A stretch of 64,000 bases of DNA. It comes from PHAA01 sp963665865. GTDB lineage: Bacteria; Bacillota; Syntrophomonadia; Syntrophomonadales; Syntrophomonadaceae. Positions within the stretch are counted from its first letter, which is position 1; every line of letters starts with the position of its first letter. Under the pieces are notes generated by a model, which saw only the letters and a program-made list of their open reading frames with translations, did no database searches and was not told where the DNA came from. The stretch lies in contig CAXXWF010000001.1 in assembly GCA_963665865.2 (NCBI GenBank), positions 2,170,001-2,234,000 of the forward strand, given 5' to 3'. The position numbers and the translations under genes were made by a program. This document shows, one piece after another, positions 47,236 to 56,298 of this stretch.

Positions 47236-47251
47236 TGGCACAACAATTGCG
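47236..47251 (+). promoter_or_regulatory. Sigma-54 promoter of the second AAHS-type transporter
   Basis: Plus strand TGGCACAACAATTGCG, the same -24/-12 core as the GRE promoter. It is 245 bp before the transporter start at 47495. About 100 bp upstream, TTTCAAATATATA (47123-47135) resembles the inverted activator motif. Confidence 0.82.
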
Positions 47252-47494
47252 AATGTAAATTGTGAAATATAAATAATAGGCTTCAATTTCTTAAAGGAGG
47301 TGCAACTATTTCTGCAATGGATACCGCTTTTGATTTCGAATACCGGTATTTAATAAATACATAGGGAGGGAAAAGACAAATTAAACCTGAATTGATTAAA
47401 AAAGACCATGTTTTCAAGACAAAGTTCATTTTTGGTATTGCAGTTAGAAAAGAAATATTAATTCAACACTCATTAATAAATAGGAGGTTATTTA

Positions 47495-48784
47495 ATGCAT
47501 ACTGATACGCCCAGAATTGAAGCTGCTGAAGGATTTGGCGGACTGACTCGAGTTGGATGGGTAGCTGTAATTGCTGTTTTTATGGCTATACTTGTGGACG
47601 GGATGGACAATCAATTACTTTATTTTGCTGTGCCGGTTCTTATGAAACAATGGGCCCTGAGTAAGGTTGCCGCGGGGGCACTTGGATCCTATCAGTTGAT
47701 TGGGCTTGGAATTGGAGGAATCACTGGCGGTTGGTTTTCCGATCGCATAGGCCGGGTTAAGGTGATGTTAATAGCATTAACTATCTTCGCAGGATTTAAT
47801 TTTATTGTTGGTTTTGCTCAAGATTATAACCAATTTGCTATTTGTCGCTTTTTAGGTGGGTTGGGTCTTGGTGCACTTTATACCATAGGAATGTTGTTAG
47901 CAGCTGAATATGTTCCCACCGTCCATCGCGGCAAGTTTTTGTCCGGGATGGCGGCGGCTTTTTCTATAGGCCTCATGTGCGCTGCCCTATTAGCCGGCTG
48001 GATTATACCAATATGGGGCTGGCGGACAATGTTTATCGCAAGTATAGTACCAGGACTAATTTGTTTCATAATATTATGCTTTGTTAAAGATCCCCAGAGT
48101 TATACGGCTGTCCGAGCTGCAAAATTAGCGGCGGCAAAAGAAGGAAAAACAGCAAAAGATAAACCCCGTAACGAATATGCGTTAATGTTTGCTAACGCCA
48201 AAACACGCAAAACTTTTTTAATATGGGTTTGTATGGCAATCACTATGCAATTTGGGTATGCGGGTGCAACTAACTGGATGCCGACTTATCTTGTAAATGA
48301 ACTAGGTATTAATTTTAAAAGTGTGTCATGGTATTTAGCTGCATCCTATTTGGCAACGGTTATTGGGAAACTATTGGCTGGCGTAATAGCCGATAAATTT
48401 GGACGATCGAAAGTCTGGTTGTTTGGTGGAGTCTCTACGGCAATAGTTCTCCCTCTATTAGTCCATTATGCGGGCCCGGCAAATGCAGCCGTTTTAATGT
48501 TAATATTCGGATTTTTCTATGGAATTCCTTATGCCATAAATCCTACCTTTATGAATGAAAGTTTCCCCACCGAGTTCCGTGGTACTGCTACAGGTGCGGC
48601 TCATAATCTAGGCCGGATTGGTTCAACGCTCTCGCCTATTATGATAGGCCTAGTTGCCACTAAGTACACAATTGGGGCAGGGCTCGTTGTTCTAGCAGGA
48701 GCATATCTATTTACTGGTATTCTTGGCGGGTTCTTTATGAAAGATAAAATGTACGATCCCAAAGCCGTTGGTAAGCAAATTTAA
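47495..48784 (+). CDS. MFS transporter, AAHS-like (sigma-54 regulated)
   Basis: A 429-residue carrier of about 12 membrane segments. It has ILVDGMDNQLLYFAV in the first helix, GGWFSDRIGRVK in the first cytoplasmic loop and AGVIADKFGRSK in the second half. It is a relative of the transporter at 11246. ATG 47495 follows TAGGAGG. A sigma-54 promoter stands upstream with no other gene between, so this is probably the uptake system for the substrate handled by the GRE regulon. The leader of about 230 bases has no recognised riboswitch; two short RBS-led frames in it are probably not genes. Confidence 0.88.
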   Translation: MHTDTPRIEAAEGFGGLTRVGWVAVIAVFMAILVDGMDNQLLYFAVPVLMKQWALSKVAAGALGSYQLIGLGIGGITGGWFSDRIGRVKVMLIALTIFAGFNFIVGFAQDYNQFAICRFLGGLGLGALYTIGMLLAAEYVPTVHRGKFLSGMAAAFSIGLMCAALLAGWIIPIWGWRTMFIASIVPGLICFIILCFVKDPQSYTAVRAAKLAAAKEGKTAKDKPRNEYALMFANAKTRKTFLIWVCMAITMQFGYAGATNWMPTYLVNELGINFKSVSWYLAASYLATVIGKLLAGVIADKFGRSKVWLFGGVSTAIVLPLLVHYAGPANAAVLMLIFGFFYGIPYAINPTFMNESFPTEFRGTATGAAHNLGRIGSTLSPIMIGLVATKYTIGAGLVVLAGAYLFTGILGGFFMKDKMYDPKAVGKQI

Positions 48785-48847
48785 AATACAAAATATATGT
48801 CTTTCTGTTACATATTAACAATAAAATACAGATGAATTTTTTAGATC

Positions 48848-48883
48848 GGAACGTTGTTCTATTATTAGGACATCGTTCCTTTT
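48848..48883 (+). terminator. Terminator after the second transporter
   Basis: GGAACGTTGTTC pairs with GGACATCGTTCC over 12 positions with two mismatches, followed by TTTT, 64 bp after the transporter stop. Confidence 0.55.
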
Positions 48884-48919
48884 GCGCTCCATAAAAGAAT
48901 GCATAGTTTTTATTAAAAA

Positions 48920-48946
48920 TGCCAGACCCTGCGTAAAGGTCTGGCA
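48920..48946 (-). terminator. Terminator of the CaiB-like operon side
   Basis: TGCCAGACC and GGTCTGGCA pair perfectly over 9 bp with a 9-base loop; on the minus strand TTTTT follows. The sequence TAAAGGTCTGGCAAAGAAGT recurs at 37444-37463, after the first activator gene, so it is also a small repeat. Confidence 0.65.
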
Positions 48947-49010
48947 AAGAAGTAATATTTATATTGAAGAAATAAGCGAGGGGAAGCCCACTTTCTACAA
49001 AAGCAATCTT

Positions 49011-49343
49011 CTAGCATATATCTGTCTCCAAATCAATAGGCGGGTATAAAACTCTCCCCCTAACTCCCATATTTGCATCATGGTGTTTTATCCACTTCCT
49101 ATAATGTTTGTCACCCAGACAGGTGATGACCACAATATCCTCTTCTCTTGCTATAACTACAATTGATATGCCTTGATATTGTATTTCCTAGCACGTATTC
49201 CCTATACCCGGCTTACATTTTAACCTGCTTGCCCTTTTTAACGACTTTTTCTAAGCATTTTACGATCTGCTCATTTGATAAAGAATAGTCAAACAACTGT
49301 CGTGATATCGCTTAATAGCATGCTTTGTAATTTTTATATCCAT
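49011..49343 (-). pseudogene. Frameshifted small gene, DUF4258-like
   Basis: From ATG 49343 the minus strand reads MDIKITKHAIKRYHD, then a frameshift leads to FDYSLSNEQIVKCLEKVV and KKGKQVKM with a stop, and further on EIQYQGISIVVIAREEDIVV and ITCLGDKHYRKWIK in line to a stop at 49011. Put together this resembles small DUF4258-type proteins (about 90-110 residues), some of which are toxin-like. Two breaks make it non-functional. It lies between the end of the acyl-CoA dehydrogenase operon and the terminator at 48920. Confidence 0.6.
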
Positions 49344-49388
49344 AATAAATCAGCCTCTTTAATAAATATATTGGCATAAAACTCCTTT

Positions 49389-51215
49389 TTATAGGTCATA
49401 TATTCTATCATCAGCTTCAATAGCTGATGAATCAGCTTGTTTGACAATGAAGGCAGTATTTAAAACTTGTGGTAGTATATTATTGGCAAAATATTTTGCT
49501 GACATTACTTTGCCAATATAGAACGGATAATCATAATGATCTGTTCCCAATTGTTCAACCTTCTTCTGGGCAATTATAGCTTGGTCCAGCAGCAGATAAG
49601 CGCATATCAGATTTGCAGTGGCATGCAGAATGCGGGTAGAATACATAGGTGTCATGTTAATTTTCTGGCTATCCAGTGATGCTTGAATCTCTCTGTAGGC
49701 TCCAATGGCAAGTTTTAGAACAGTAATTTCTTTCCCAAACACAGGGTCACTTTCATGATCAGTAATAAACTTATCAATCAGACCCAGCCATGCAGCAAAG
49801 ATTTTTCCATCATCCATTTTCCATTTGCGGCGAACTAAATCATTAGACTGAATAAAATTGGTACCTTCCCAAAGGGAATAAACCTTCACATCCTTACAAA
49901 TTTGAGCAATGGGATAATCTTCCATAAATCCATAGCCTCCGTAAACCTGTACTGCTTCTGCACAAAGTTCCCAGGCTTTATCGGAACAAAAGGCTTTGAT
50001 GACCGGAGTCTGCACATCCAGCAAGCCCTGATAAGTCTTGGCCACTTCCGGGTTGCTTTTTTCGTTGATCTCCACCATATCAAAATACCAGTAACTCTTG
50101 TACACCAAGGCACGCATTCCTTCCGTGTACGCTTTCATATCCATGAGCATCCGGCGAATATCTTCATGTTTAATAATAGGCTGACGCTCTCCTTTGGGAT
50201 TTGAAATAGAACGTCCCTGTATCCGACCCTGAGCATATTCCACCGCATTATGGTAAGCAACAGTACTTTCAGCCATTGAAGCCTGTCCAGTCTCCATACG
50301 CGCGCCATTCATCATTTGGAACATCTGAGTCATCCCATAGCCTTTTCCGTCTGCACCGGGGACTTCGCCTAAAATATGACCCAGACAGTTATTTTCTTCG
50401 CCAAAATTTATTACACAGGTAGCGGACCCTCTTTTTCCCATTTTGTGTTCAATGCCAGCGCAGTTTACATCGTTAGGCTCTAATATATCATGGTTTTCAT
50501 TGGTTCTGTATTTGGGAACTGCAAAGAGGGAAAGACCGGCGGTACCTGGACGAGCTCCCTCAATACGGGCTAAAACCAGATGTACTATGTTTTCTACCAT
50601 ATCCTGGTCACCATTAGTAATAAAGCTTTTGTTGCCCTTAATTCTATAGACCCCTGGTTCGTCGGTAGGATAGGCCTTGGAAAGGAGATCGCCTACATCA
50701 GTACCTGCGGATGGCTCAGTAAGACACATGGTGCCGCCCCATTCGCCGCTGAACATTTTTTCTCTGAATAAAGCGTTGCATCTTTGGTCACCGAATCTGG
50801 CAATTAGACGTGCCGCTCCGGCTGTTGCCTTTATATATGGAATAAGTGGTGCATTCGCACCGTAAAATATTTCAATAACAGCAGCAAAGATGCTCGCCGG
50901 CATAGCTCCCTCATAATCAGGATCTTCATTGATGGAGCCCCAGCCATTTTCGTTAATAAACTTATAGGGGGCTTTATAAGATGGGGGTACGGTTACCTTG
51001 CCATTCTCAAATTTAGCACCGATCTCACTGCCTTCATCCTTGGAAGGGGCAATTACATTTTTGGCTACTTTGAATGCCTGATCCAGTATGTTATCTATGT
51101 CTTCAACACTATAATTCTCTTTATAACGCGGAAAAGACATAATAGTTTCCATGTCCAGCCATTCATTAAAAATAAACTTATGGTCGCGGGTATTGTACAG
51201 GTAATTAGATGCCAT
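49389..51215 (-). CDS. Acyl-CoA dehydrogenase with C-terminal extension (about 600 residues)
   Basis: A 608-residue acyl-CoA dehydrogenase of the long form with an extra C-terminal domain, as in the DmdC/AcdA-like group. It has MCLTEPSAGTDVGD, YRIKGNKSFITNGDQDM, QVYGGYGFMEDYP and SLWEGTNFIQSNDL; the Glu in WEGT is the likely catalytic base. ATG 51215 is preceded by GGAGGAAATGATA; the earlier ATG at 51221 is too close to the site. It is the last intact gene of the CaiB-like operon, 39 bp after the smaller acyl-CoA dehydrogenase. It probably oxidises a longer or modified acyl-CoA using EtfAB. Confidence 0.88.
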   Translation of the reverse strand: MASNYLYNTRDHKFIFNEWLDMETIMSFPRYKENYSVEDIDNILDQAFKVAKNVIAPSKDEGSEIGAKFENGKVTVPPSYKAPYKFINENGWGSINEDPDYEGAMPASIFAAVIEIFYGANAPLIPYIKATAGAARLIARFGDQRCNALFREKMFSGEWGGTMCLTEPSAGTDVGDLLSKAYPTDEPGVYRIKGNKSFITNGDQDMVENIVHLVLARIEGARPGTAGLSLFAVPKYRTNENHDILEPNDVNCAGIEHKMGKRGSATCVINFGEENNCLGHILGEVPGADGKGYGMTQMFQMMNGARMETGQASMAESTVAYHNAVEYAQGRIQGRSISNPKGERQPIIKHEDIRRMLMDMKAYTEGMRALVYKSYWYFDMVEINEKSNPEVAKTYQGLLDVQTPVIKAFCSDKAWELCAEAVQVYGGYGFMEDYPIAQICKDVKVYSLWEGTNFIQSNDLVRRKWKMDDGKIFAAWLGLIDKFITDHESDPVFGKEITVLKLAIGAYREIQASLDSQKINMTPMYSTRILHATANLICAYLLLDQAIIAQKKVEQLGTDHYDYPFYIGKVMSAKYFANNILPQVLNTAFIVKQADSSAIEADDRIYDL

Positions 51216-51254
51216 TATCATTTCCTCCTTTTATGCAACTTTAATTGCAAGTGG

Positions 51255-52385
51255 TCAAATAATATATTTTGCTATGATGACCTTCTGCATATCTTCGACC
51301 CCTTCAACACAAGGGCCAAAGGCAGCGTCTCTGTAGATTCTGGAAACCATGTAATCATTCATCAGGCCATAAGAACCATGCAGTTGGAGGGCGGTCCGAG
51401 CACCTTCTGACGCAGCATTGCAAACAAAAGTCTTAGTTAGAGCTGATTCCATTGTCATTCTCTCCAGCTCATCTCCGCAGTGATCTGCTTCATAACCCAG
51501 ACGATAAGCCATCCATTTAGCAGTTTCATAATTGATCTTCAAATCAGCGATGCGCAACTGGATTGCCTGGAATTTAGTTATTGATTCGCCGCGATGGGTT
51601 TTCTCTTTGATATACTTGAGAGATTCTTCATAAGCCGCCAATAAATTACCCAGAGCCGTTCCACACATTCCAATCTTTCCAAAGGCTATCATGCCCTGAA
51701 CAATTGGATAACCGCTGGTGCCGATTAATTGATCAGGCAATATTTTTACGTTTTTCAGGTAAATATCATAAACCGGGGCCCCATGTTCGCCCAATTTGCT
51801 CCATTTTTCCGATAAGGAATAACCTTCGCAGCCTTTTTCCACAATCGCACAAATAATGCCGCCGTTATCAAGATCTTTGGCAAAAACCATACACGGTCCA
51901 GGGTAATTGGGACTGGTGATAAAGCGCTTGGTACCATTTAACAATATATAATCACCTTCGCGTTTGGCGGTAGTGGTCAATTGCTTGGGATCTGATCCGG
52001 TACCCGGCTCCGTCCAGGCTACTGAAGCAATGTGTTCTCCGCTGCAGCATTTAGGCAAGTACTTCTGCTTCTGCGCTTCACTGCCATAGAGTCGCAGGGT
52101 GCCGGCAGATCCTGTATGGGCACCGACTACATTGGCAATGGACGGGCAGTACCGAGCAATCTGCTCTAAGGCTAATACCAGCGAAGTGTATCCGGCTTCA
52201 TTTCCGCCGTAAGCTTCCGGAAATGCCATACCAAATACCCCCAGTTCTCCCAGACCGGCAATTATCTCATCAGGGATCACATTGGTTTGGTCTATCTGCT
52301 CGGCATAGGGCGCGATGGCTTTTTCTGCATACTCACGGAATGCCTTTTGAATCATCAATTGATCTTTGGATAGTTTGAAATCCAT
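51255..52385 (-). CDS. Acyl-CoA dehydrogenase (about 376 residues)
   Basis: A 376-residue acyl-CoA dehydrogenase. It shows SVAWTEPGTGSDPKQL, ILLNGTKRFITSPNYPGP, QLHGSYGLMNDY and CVEGVEDMQK with the expected Glu near the C-terminus. Size and neighbours recall CaiA, which works with the CaiB CoA-transferase and FixAB/EtfAB in crotonobetaine reduction. The CaiA-like reading is from context, not from a diagnostic motif. It lies 41 bp after etfA. Confidence 0.88.
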   Translation of the reverse strand: MDFKLSKDQLMIQKAFREYAEKAIAPYAEQIDQTNVIPDEIIAGLGELGVFGMAFPEAYGGNEAGYTSLVLALEQIARYCPSIANVVGAHTGSAGTLRLYGSEAQKQKYLPKCCSGEHIASVAWTEPGTGSDPKQLTTTAKREGDYILLNGTKRFITSPNYPGPCMVFAKDLDNGGIICAIVEKGCEGYSLSEKWSKLGEHGAPVYDIYLKNVKILPDQLIGTSGYPIVQGMIAFGKIGMCGTALGNLLAAYEESLKYIKEKTHRGESITKFQAIQLRIADLKINYETAKWMAYRLGYEADHCGDELERMTMESALTKTFVCNAASEGARTALQLHGSYGLMNDYMVSRIYRDAAFGPCVEGVEDMQKVIIAKYII

Positions 52386-52426
52386 AATAAACTCACTCCC
52401 TAAAGTTAATTGGTCTTGCTGCTCCT

Positions 52427-53359
52427 CTATTCCAGCGCTTTTGCTAGTTCCGGCAATACTTCGTTCAAGTCGGCTACAAATACATAATCAGCCATCTTGT
52501 TCAGATCAGCATTTTCATCACTATTAATGGATACGATAGTTTGGCTGTCACGGATGCCGACCATGAACTGTACCTGACCGGAAATACCCAGCGTAATAAC
52601 CAGTTCTGGTTTGCATATTTTCCCTGACAATCCTATAATTCTGTCCTCAGAGAACCACTTTCTGTCGGTAGCTACAGGCTTGGAGCAGGCGACTTCAGCC
52701 TTCAATGCCTGTGCGATTTTTTCAATCACCTTTAAATATTCCTGATTCTCCACACCCTGACCTACGGCTATGAGTCGGTCGGCCGCTTGAATATCAGCGG
52801 TGTCGGTAGTTTTTCCCCTCACCTCCAGCACTTCAACCGTAGCCGATATATCGGCTGCCAGAGCCCTGACACTTCCCTCCCCGGATTCATTCCATACTGG
52901 GAAAGAACGGGGAGAAATAGACACAACCTTGTGATCTGACTTGATAAGTTGAGTCGCTATGGTCGCACCATTTAGAGCATTACGAGTAAAAACTAAATTG
53001 TCATTTTCGGCCTGAACTGTCTTGACGTCGGTTAAACATCCTGCCCCCCAGGCTTCTGCCAGCCTGCCCGCCAATTCCTTGCCCCGGCGGTTGGATGCCA
53101 ATAAAATCAGGCTGACTTCGAGCTGGTCGGCTGCAATTTCTAATGCCGCAGTCATTCCAGCTGTATCAGCAATATTTAGAGCAGGTGCATTGAGGTTGCA
53201 AACCTGCAATCCTTTAGCTGCTAATTCCGCCGCCTGGGCTTCACCATTTATGGTTATCATATACACACCAGAATTGCCGGTGGTGCACAGGTTTTGGGCC
53301 GCAGTTGCCAATTCCAGCGCCAATTGAATTTTTTCACTATATACAAGTATTTTTGTCAT
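52427..53359 (-). CDS. etfA: Electron transfer flavoprotein alpha subunit
   Basis: A 310-residue ETF alpha/FixB. The C-terminal FAD-binding part has DRIIGLSGKICKPELVITLG and GISGQVQFMVGI, followed by SINSDENADLNKMADYVF. It pairs with the EtfB encoded one base upstream, and takes electrons from the acyl-CoA dehydrogenases of this operon. It could be a bifurcating type when linked to NADH, but the deciding residues were not judged. No ETF-quinone oxidoreductase is in the window. Confidence 0.92.
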   Translation of the reverse strand: MTKILVYSEKIQLALELATAAQNLCTTGNSGVYMITINGEAQAAELAAKGLQVCNLNAPALNIADTAGMTAALEIAADQLEVSLILLASNRRGKELAGRLAEAWGAGCLTDVKTVQAENDNLVFTRNALNGATIATQLIKSDHKVVSISPRSFPVWNESGEGSVRALAADISATVEVLEVRGKTTDTADIQAADRLIAVGQGVENQEYLKVIEKIAQALKAEVACSKPVATDRKWFSEDRIIGLSGKICKPELVITLGISGQVQFMVGIRDSQTIVSINSDENADLNKMADYVFVADLNEVLPELAKALE

Positions 53360-53360
53360 G

Positions 53361-54110
53361 TTAGTTCCCCCTTGTAAATCCTTCTTGGCTCAGGGCTTGT
53401 AAAAGTTCTTCCACACTCTTCACCTGAAGTAATTTGCGATGCATTTCTGGAGCCAGATTACTTCTGGTTTCAATAATAGATCCTATAACCTCGACATCCA
53501 GTTCATTTTCTTCCATAATCTCTTTGGGCTTTTTACCAGCTTTTAGTATTTGTGTTACCGAAGGAATCCGTACCTGGTTTAGGCCTGCAGTAACACTGAT
53601 AACTGCAGGCAGTTTAATCCTTAAAATTTCATCACTGTCTTCCAACGAACGGGTTACAATAGCGCTGCCATCCTGAACTTCGATTTTGCTTGCATATCCC
53701 ACCTGCGACCAACCGAGGATTTGAGCTACCCGGGATCCCACCTGGGAGGAGTAGTTATCTCCGCTACCTTCCCCAAACATAAGCAGATCAGTACCACCCG
53801 TGGCTTTCACAGCCCCGGCGATAAGCTGTGCACTTAGAGCGCTTTCCAATTCTCCTTCATGAATAACCAGGGTGGCTTCATCAGCTCCGGCCGCTAATGC
53901 TTCCTTCACCGTATCCTCAAGGTCAGCAGATCCGACACAGAGGGCAAATACGTTGGCTTCTCCAGCTTCCTTAATCTGCACTGCGGCTTCCAGGGCATTC
54001 TTATCAATATTACCAAAAGTCAATGGTACATTATCAAAAACCGGTTTGCGGTCACGAATCCTGATCTGCTGCAGGTCTGGTATTTGTTTCATGGCTACTA
54101 CGATCTTCAA
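53361..54110 (-). CDS. etfB: Electron transfer flavoprotein beta subunit
   Basis: A 249-residue ETF beta/FixA. It begins MKIVVAMKQIPDL and has the AGADEATLV segment and the EGSGDNYSSQVGSRVAQILG nucleotide region. One base separates it from etfA. It lies 6 bp after the CaiB-like CoA-transferase gene. The pair carries electrons from acyl-CoA dehydrogenases. Confidence 0.92.
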   Translation of the reverse strand: MKIVVAMKQIPDLQQIRIRDRKPVFDNVPLTFGNIDKNALEAAVQIKEAGEANVFALCVGSADLEDTVKEALAAGADEATLVIHEGELESALSAQLIAGAVKATGGTDLLMFGEGSGDNYSSQVGSRVAQILGWSQVGYASKIEVQDGSAIVTRSLEDSDEILRIKLPAVISVTAGLNQVRIPSVTQILKAGKKPKEIMEENELDVEVIGSIIETRSNLAPEMHRKLLQVKSVEELLQALSQEGFTRGN

Positions 54111-54116
54111 TTTAAC

Positions 54117-55418
54117 CTACCTCCTCCTATACTCTATACCTTTGGGTCTTGTCAAATTGGTTGTATCTATCCTGCCGTGAAGTTCTGAGTTACTCTTTTT
54201 AACAATCACTTTTTTGTCATATAGCTCCTGAATCGTTTCGGGAGAATAGCCCAAGTCGGCCAGTATGTCTTCATTATCCATACCGACAGTCGGTGCCCCG
54301 CGCCAAACTTTTCCGGGATTATTCTTTAATTTGGGAAATACATTCATTCCGATGATATGTTTGTTATCAACGGTATCCCATTCCGTAAACACTTCTCTGG
54401 CTTGATAATGAGGATGATTGTAGGCCGACTGGTAATCCATAATTCTACTGCAGGGAAATCCTGCGTCAGTTAATTGTCTTTCCGCCTCATCTACAGTGTG
54501 TACAGCGCAGAATGCTATCAGTTTTTCATCCAGCATATTTCCGCCAGGTGTATTGGGCAGAACCACAGGCTGATCGGCTGGAAATTCTTTCGAGCCAAAC
54601 TCAAGCCCTAAGAAAGGCAATCCTTTTTTCAAGACCCCCATTCCTACCGTGAAAATATGGATTTCTCCATCGAGGCATTTAAAGGTTCCCAGACCGGCCC
54701 TAAATAGACTGTGATTCCCTTCTCGCGTAAACTTGAGCCCATAGTTTAACTCATCCAGAGGATAATTCAGTTGACAGCGCATCATAGCTTCATATTGTGC
54801 AACATCGATGCTCTCGCCTTTGCCAGTTCGTTTGGCATTATATAGAGCTGCCAAGGCAGTGGACGAAGCAAAATAGGCAGTTAAATAATCACCTAAAAAA
54901 GGCATAGCTACAACCGGAGGCCGATCAGCAAACCCGTTCATGGCCATCAGACAGCCGAAGGCCTGTGCAACAGAATCATAAGCCGGTAAGCCCACATAAC
55001 CAGGATCACCTGTCTGACCATAGCCGGAGATATGCACAATTACCAGGGCCGGATTGTGCTCCCACATAACTTCATCACTCAAACCCCATTTATCCCACTG
55101 ACCGGCTTTGGAAGCTTCCACAAAAATATCTGTCTCAGCCAAAATCTTGAAAAATATTTCACGTCCTTCCGGAGAAGGGATATTCAAACTTATATTACGT
55201 TGATTGCGGCGGTCCTGTTCTATAGTCATTCCTGTATCCGCACGGGCAATATCCATAACCAGACTGTTTTCCATCCAGATAACATCAGCGCCAAATTCTG
55301 CCATCATCTGGCACAAAAAGGGTCCTGCTATGGATTGCGATGCGTGAGCTACTCTGATACCCTGCAAAGGTCCAAATTTCGGAACATCAGTTTTTCTTGC
55401 CAATATTTTTCCCTCCAA
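54117..55418 (-). CDS. CaiB-like CoA-transferase (family III, carnitine-CoA transferase type)
   Basis: A 433-residue family III (CaiB/BaiF) CoA-transferase. It is closest in look to carnitine/gamma-butyrobetaine CoA-transferase CaiB, with PKFGPLQGIRV, IAGPFLCQMMAEFGADVIWM, the Asp-containing MNGF region, ESIDVAQYEAMMRCQ, and near the C-terminus PKLKNNPGKVWRGAPTVGMD. It moves CoA from one acyl-CoA to a free acid. The start at ATG 55418 follows GGAGGG. With CaiA-like dehydrogenase and EtfBA behind it, a carnitine-like module is suggested, but no CaiT transporter, CaiD or CaiC is seen and other acids are possible. Confidence 0.85.
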   Translation of the reverse strand: MEGKILARKTDVPKFGPLQGIRVAHASQSIAGPFLCQMMAEFGADVIWMENSLVMDIARADTGMTIEQDRRNQRNISLNIPSPEGREIFFKILAETDIFVEASKAGQWDKWGLSDEVMWEHNPALVIVHISGYGQTGDPGYVGLPAYDSVAQAFGCLMAMNGFADRPPVVAMPFLGDYLTAYFASSTALAALYNAKRTGKGESIDVAQYEAMMRCQLNYPLDELNYGLKFTREGNHSLFRAGLGTFKCLDGEIHIFTVGMGVLKKGLPFLGLEFGSKEFPADQPVVLPNTPGGNMLDEKLIAFCAVHTVDEAERQLTDAGFPCSRIMDYQSAYNHPHYQAREVFTEWDTVDNKHIIGMNVFPKLKNNPGKVWRGAPTVGMDNEDILADLGYSPETIQELYDKKVIVKKSNSELHGRIDTTNLTRPKGIEYRRR

Positions 55419-55725
55419 TTAATGATCATTTCTAGTTAAAAATAAGTGTATAAAAGCTCCGGGCAATCAGGCTGCCTGCCCACTCTTTTCCCATATTTTA
55501 AGGTTGAAGGCACTTAATCAAACTGACAGCACATACACACCTATTCCCATAAAAATGCCACGCAACAGCTTATCAATATCTACCAGGCATAATACATCTT
55601 TAACTTAAGATATTTTATGCTTCAAGTCCCGCAGGTAGCTTTATCCTTCCCTTGAATAAAGTTTTTCCCGGCATGAACGATTCCATATCCCTCCCCGCCT
55701 ATTCTTTGATTCTACAACAAGTAAT

Positions 55726-55741
55726 CGCAATATTCATGCCA
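55726..55741 (-). promoter_or_regulatory. Possible sigma-54 promoter of the CaiB-like operon
   Basis: Minus strand TGGCATGAATATTGCG has a near-consensus -24 (TGGCAT) and -12 (TTGC) with the right N5 spacing. It is about 310 bp before the CoA-transferase. The activator motif seen elsewhere was not clearly found near it. Confidence 0.5.
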
Positions 55742-55980
55742 TCTTATTTCCCATCCAGTTTGCCCACAAATCAGAGTTTTCTCTTTTTGCATAATCAACA
55801 GTGTATAATTATCATGAACACCAGTGTTTAATCTATTTATAAAATCTTTTGTCTTGTGCAGATCACAGCCATTATTCGATATATATGTTTCTGTTCACCT
55901 TATCGGAAAATCACTTTGTTTAATAATAAATGCACAGTGAACACAGCCTCATTTTCCAGCTCTTTTGCTTGTTGGTGATC

Positions 55981-56136
55981 ATTCTCAAGTCCGCGGGATA
56001 TCTGGTGCTTTGATGCTCTCAAAACCCCAATATAGATACTTCCCCTCCTGACTTGCTTTCTTGCTTTAAATTACTTCAAACCAGGTGTTCCGTCCAATGC
56101 ATTTTAAATATCCAATTCATGCATTTCGGTAATGAT
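55981..56136 (-). promoter_or_regulatory. Three-copy upstream element, copy 3
   Basis: Read on the minus strand it matches copy 1 (10970-11170) over about 110 bp, including ATCATTACCGAAATGCATGA, GCATTGGACGG and GGTTTGAAGTAATTTAAAGC, and shares CGGACTTGAGAAT and the upstream GTCAAACC with copy 2. It lies about 560 bp before the CaiB-like gene, same orientation. Stop codons break any long reading frame in this copy. The remaining 55419-55980 has no gene that could be seen. Confidence 0.6.
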
Positions 56137-56298
56137 GGTTTGACGTTTTATAATTCCATACATTAACCGTGGTATAAGCCGGAGTCGGCAATTATTGTTG
56201 CATGAACGGTGTCTTTCCACTCTCAATTGATTCCTCACTTTTTCAAAAGTTCTTTCATGTACTTTACTCCTTTAAAGTTCATGGTAAGCTACTTAACT

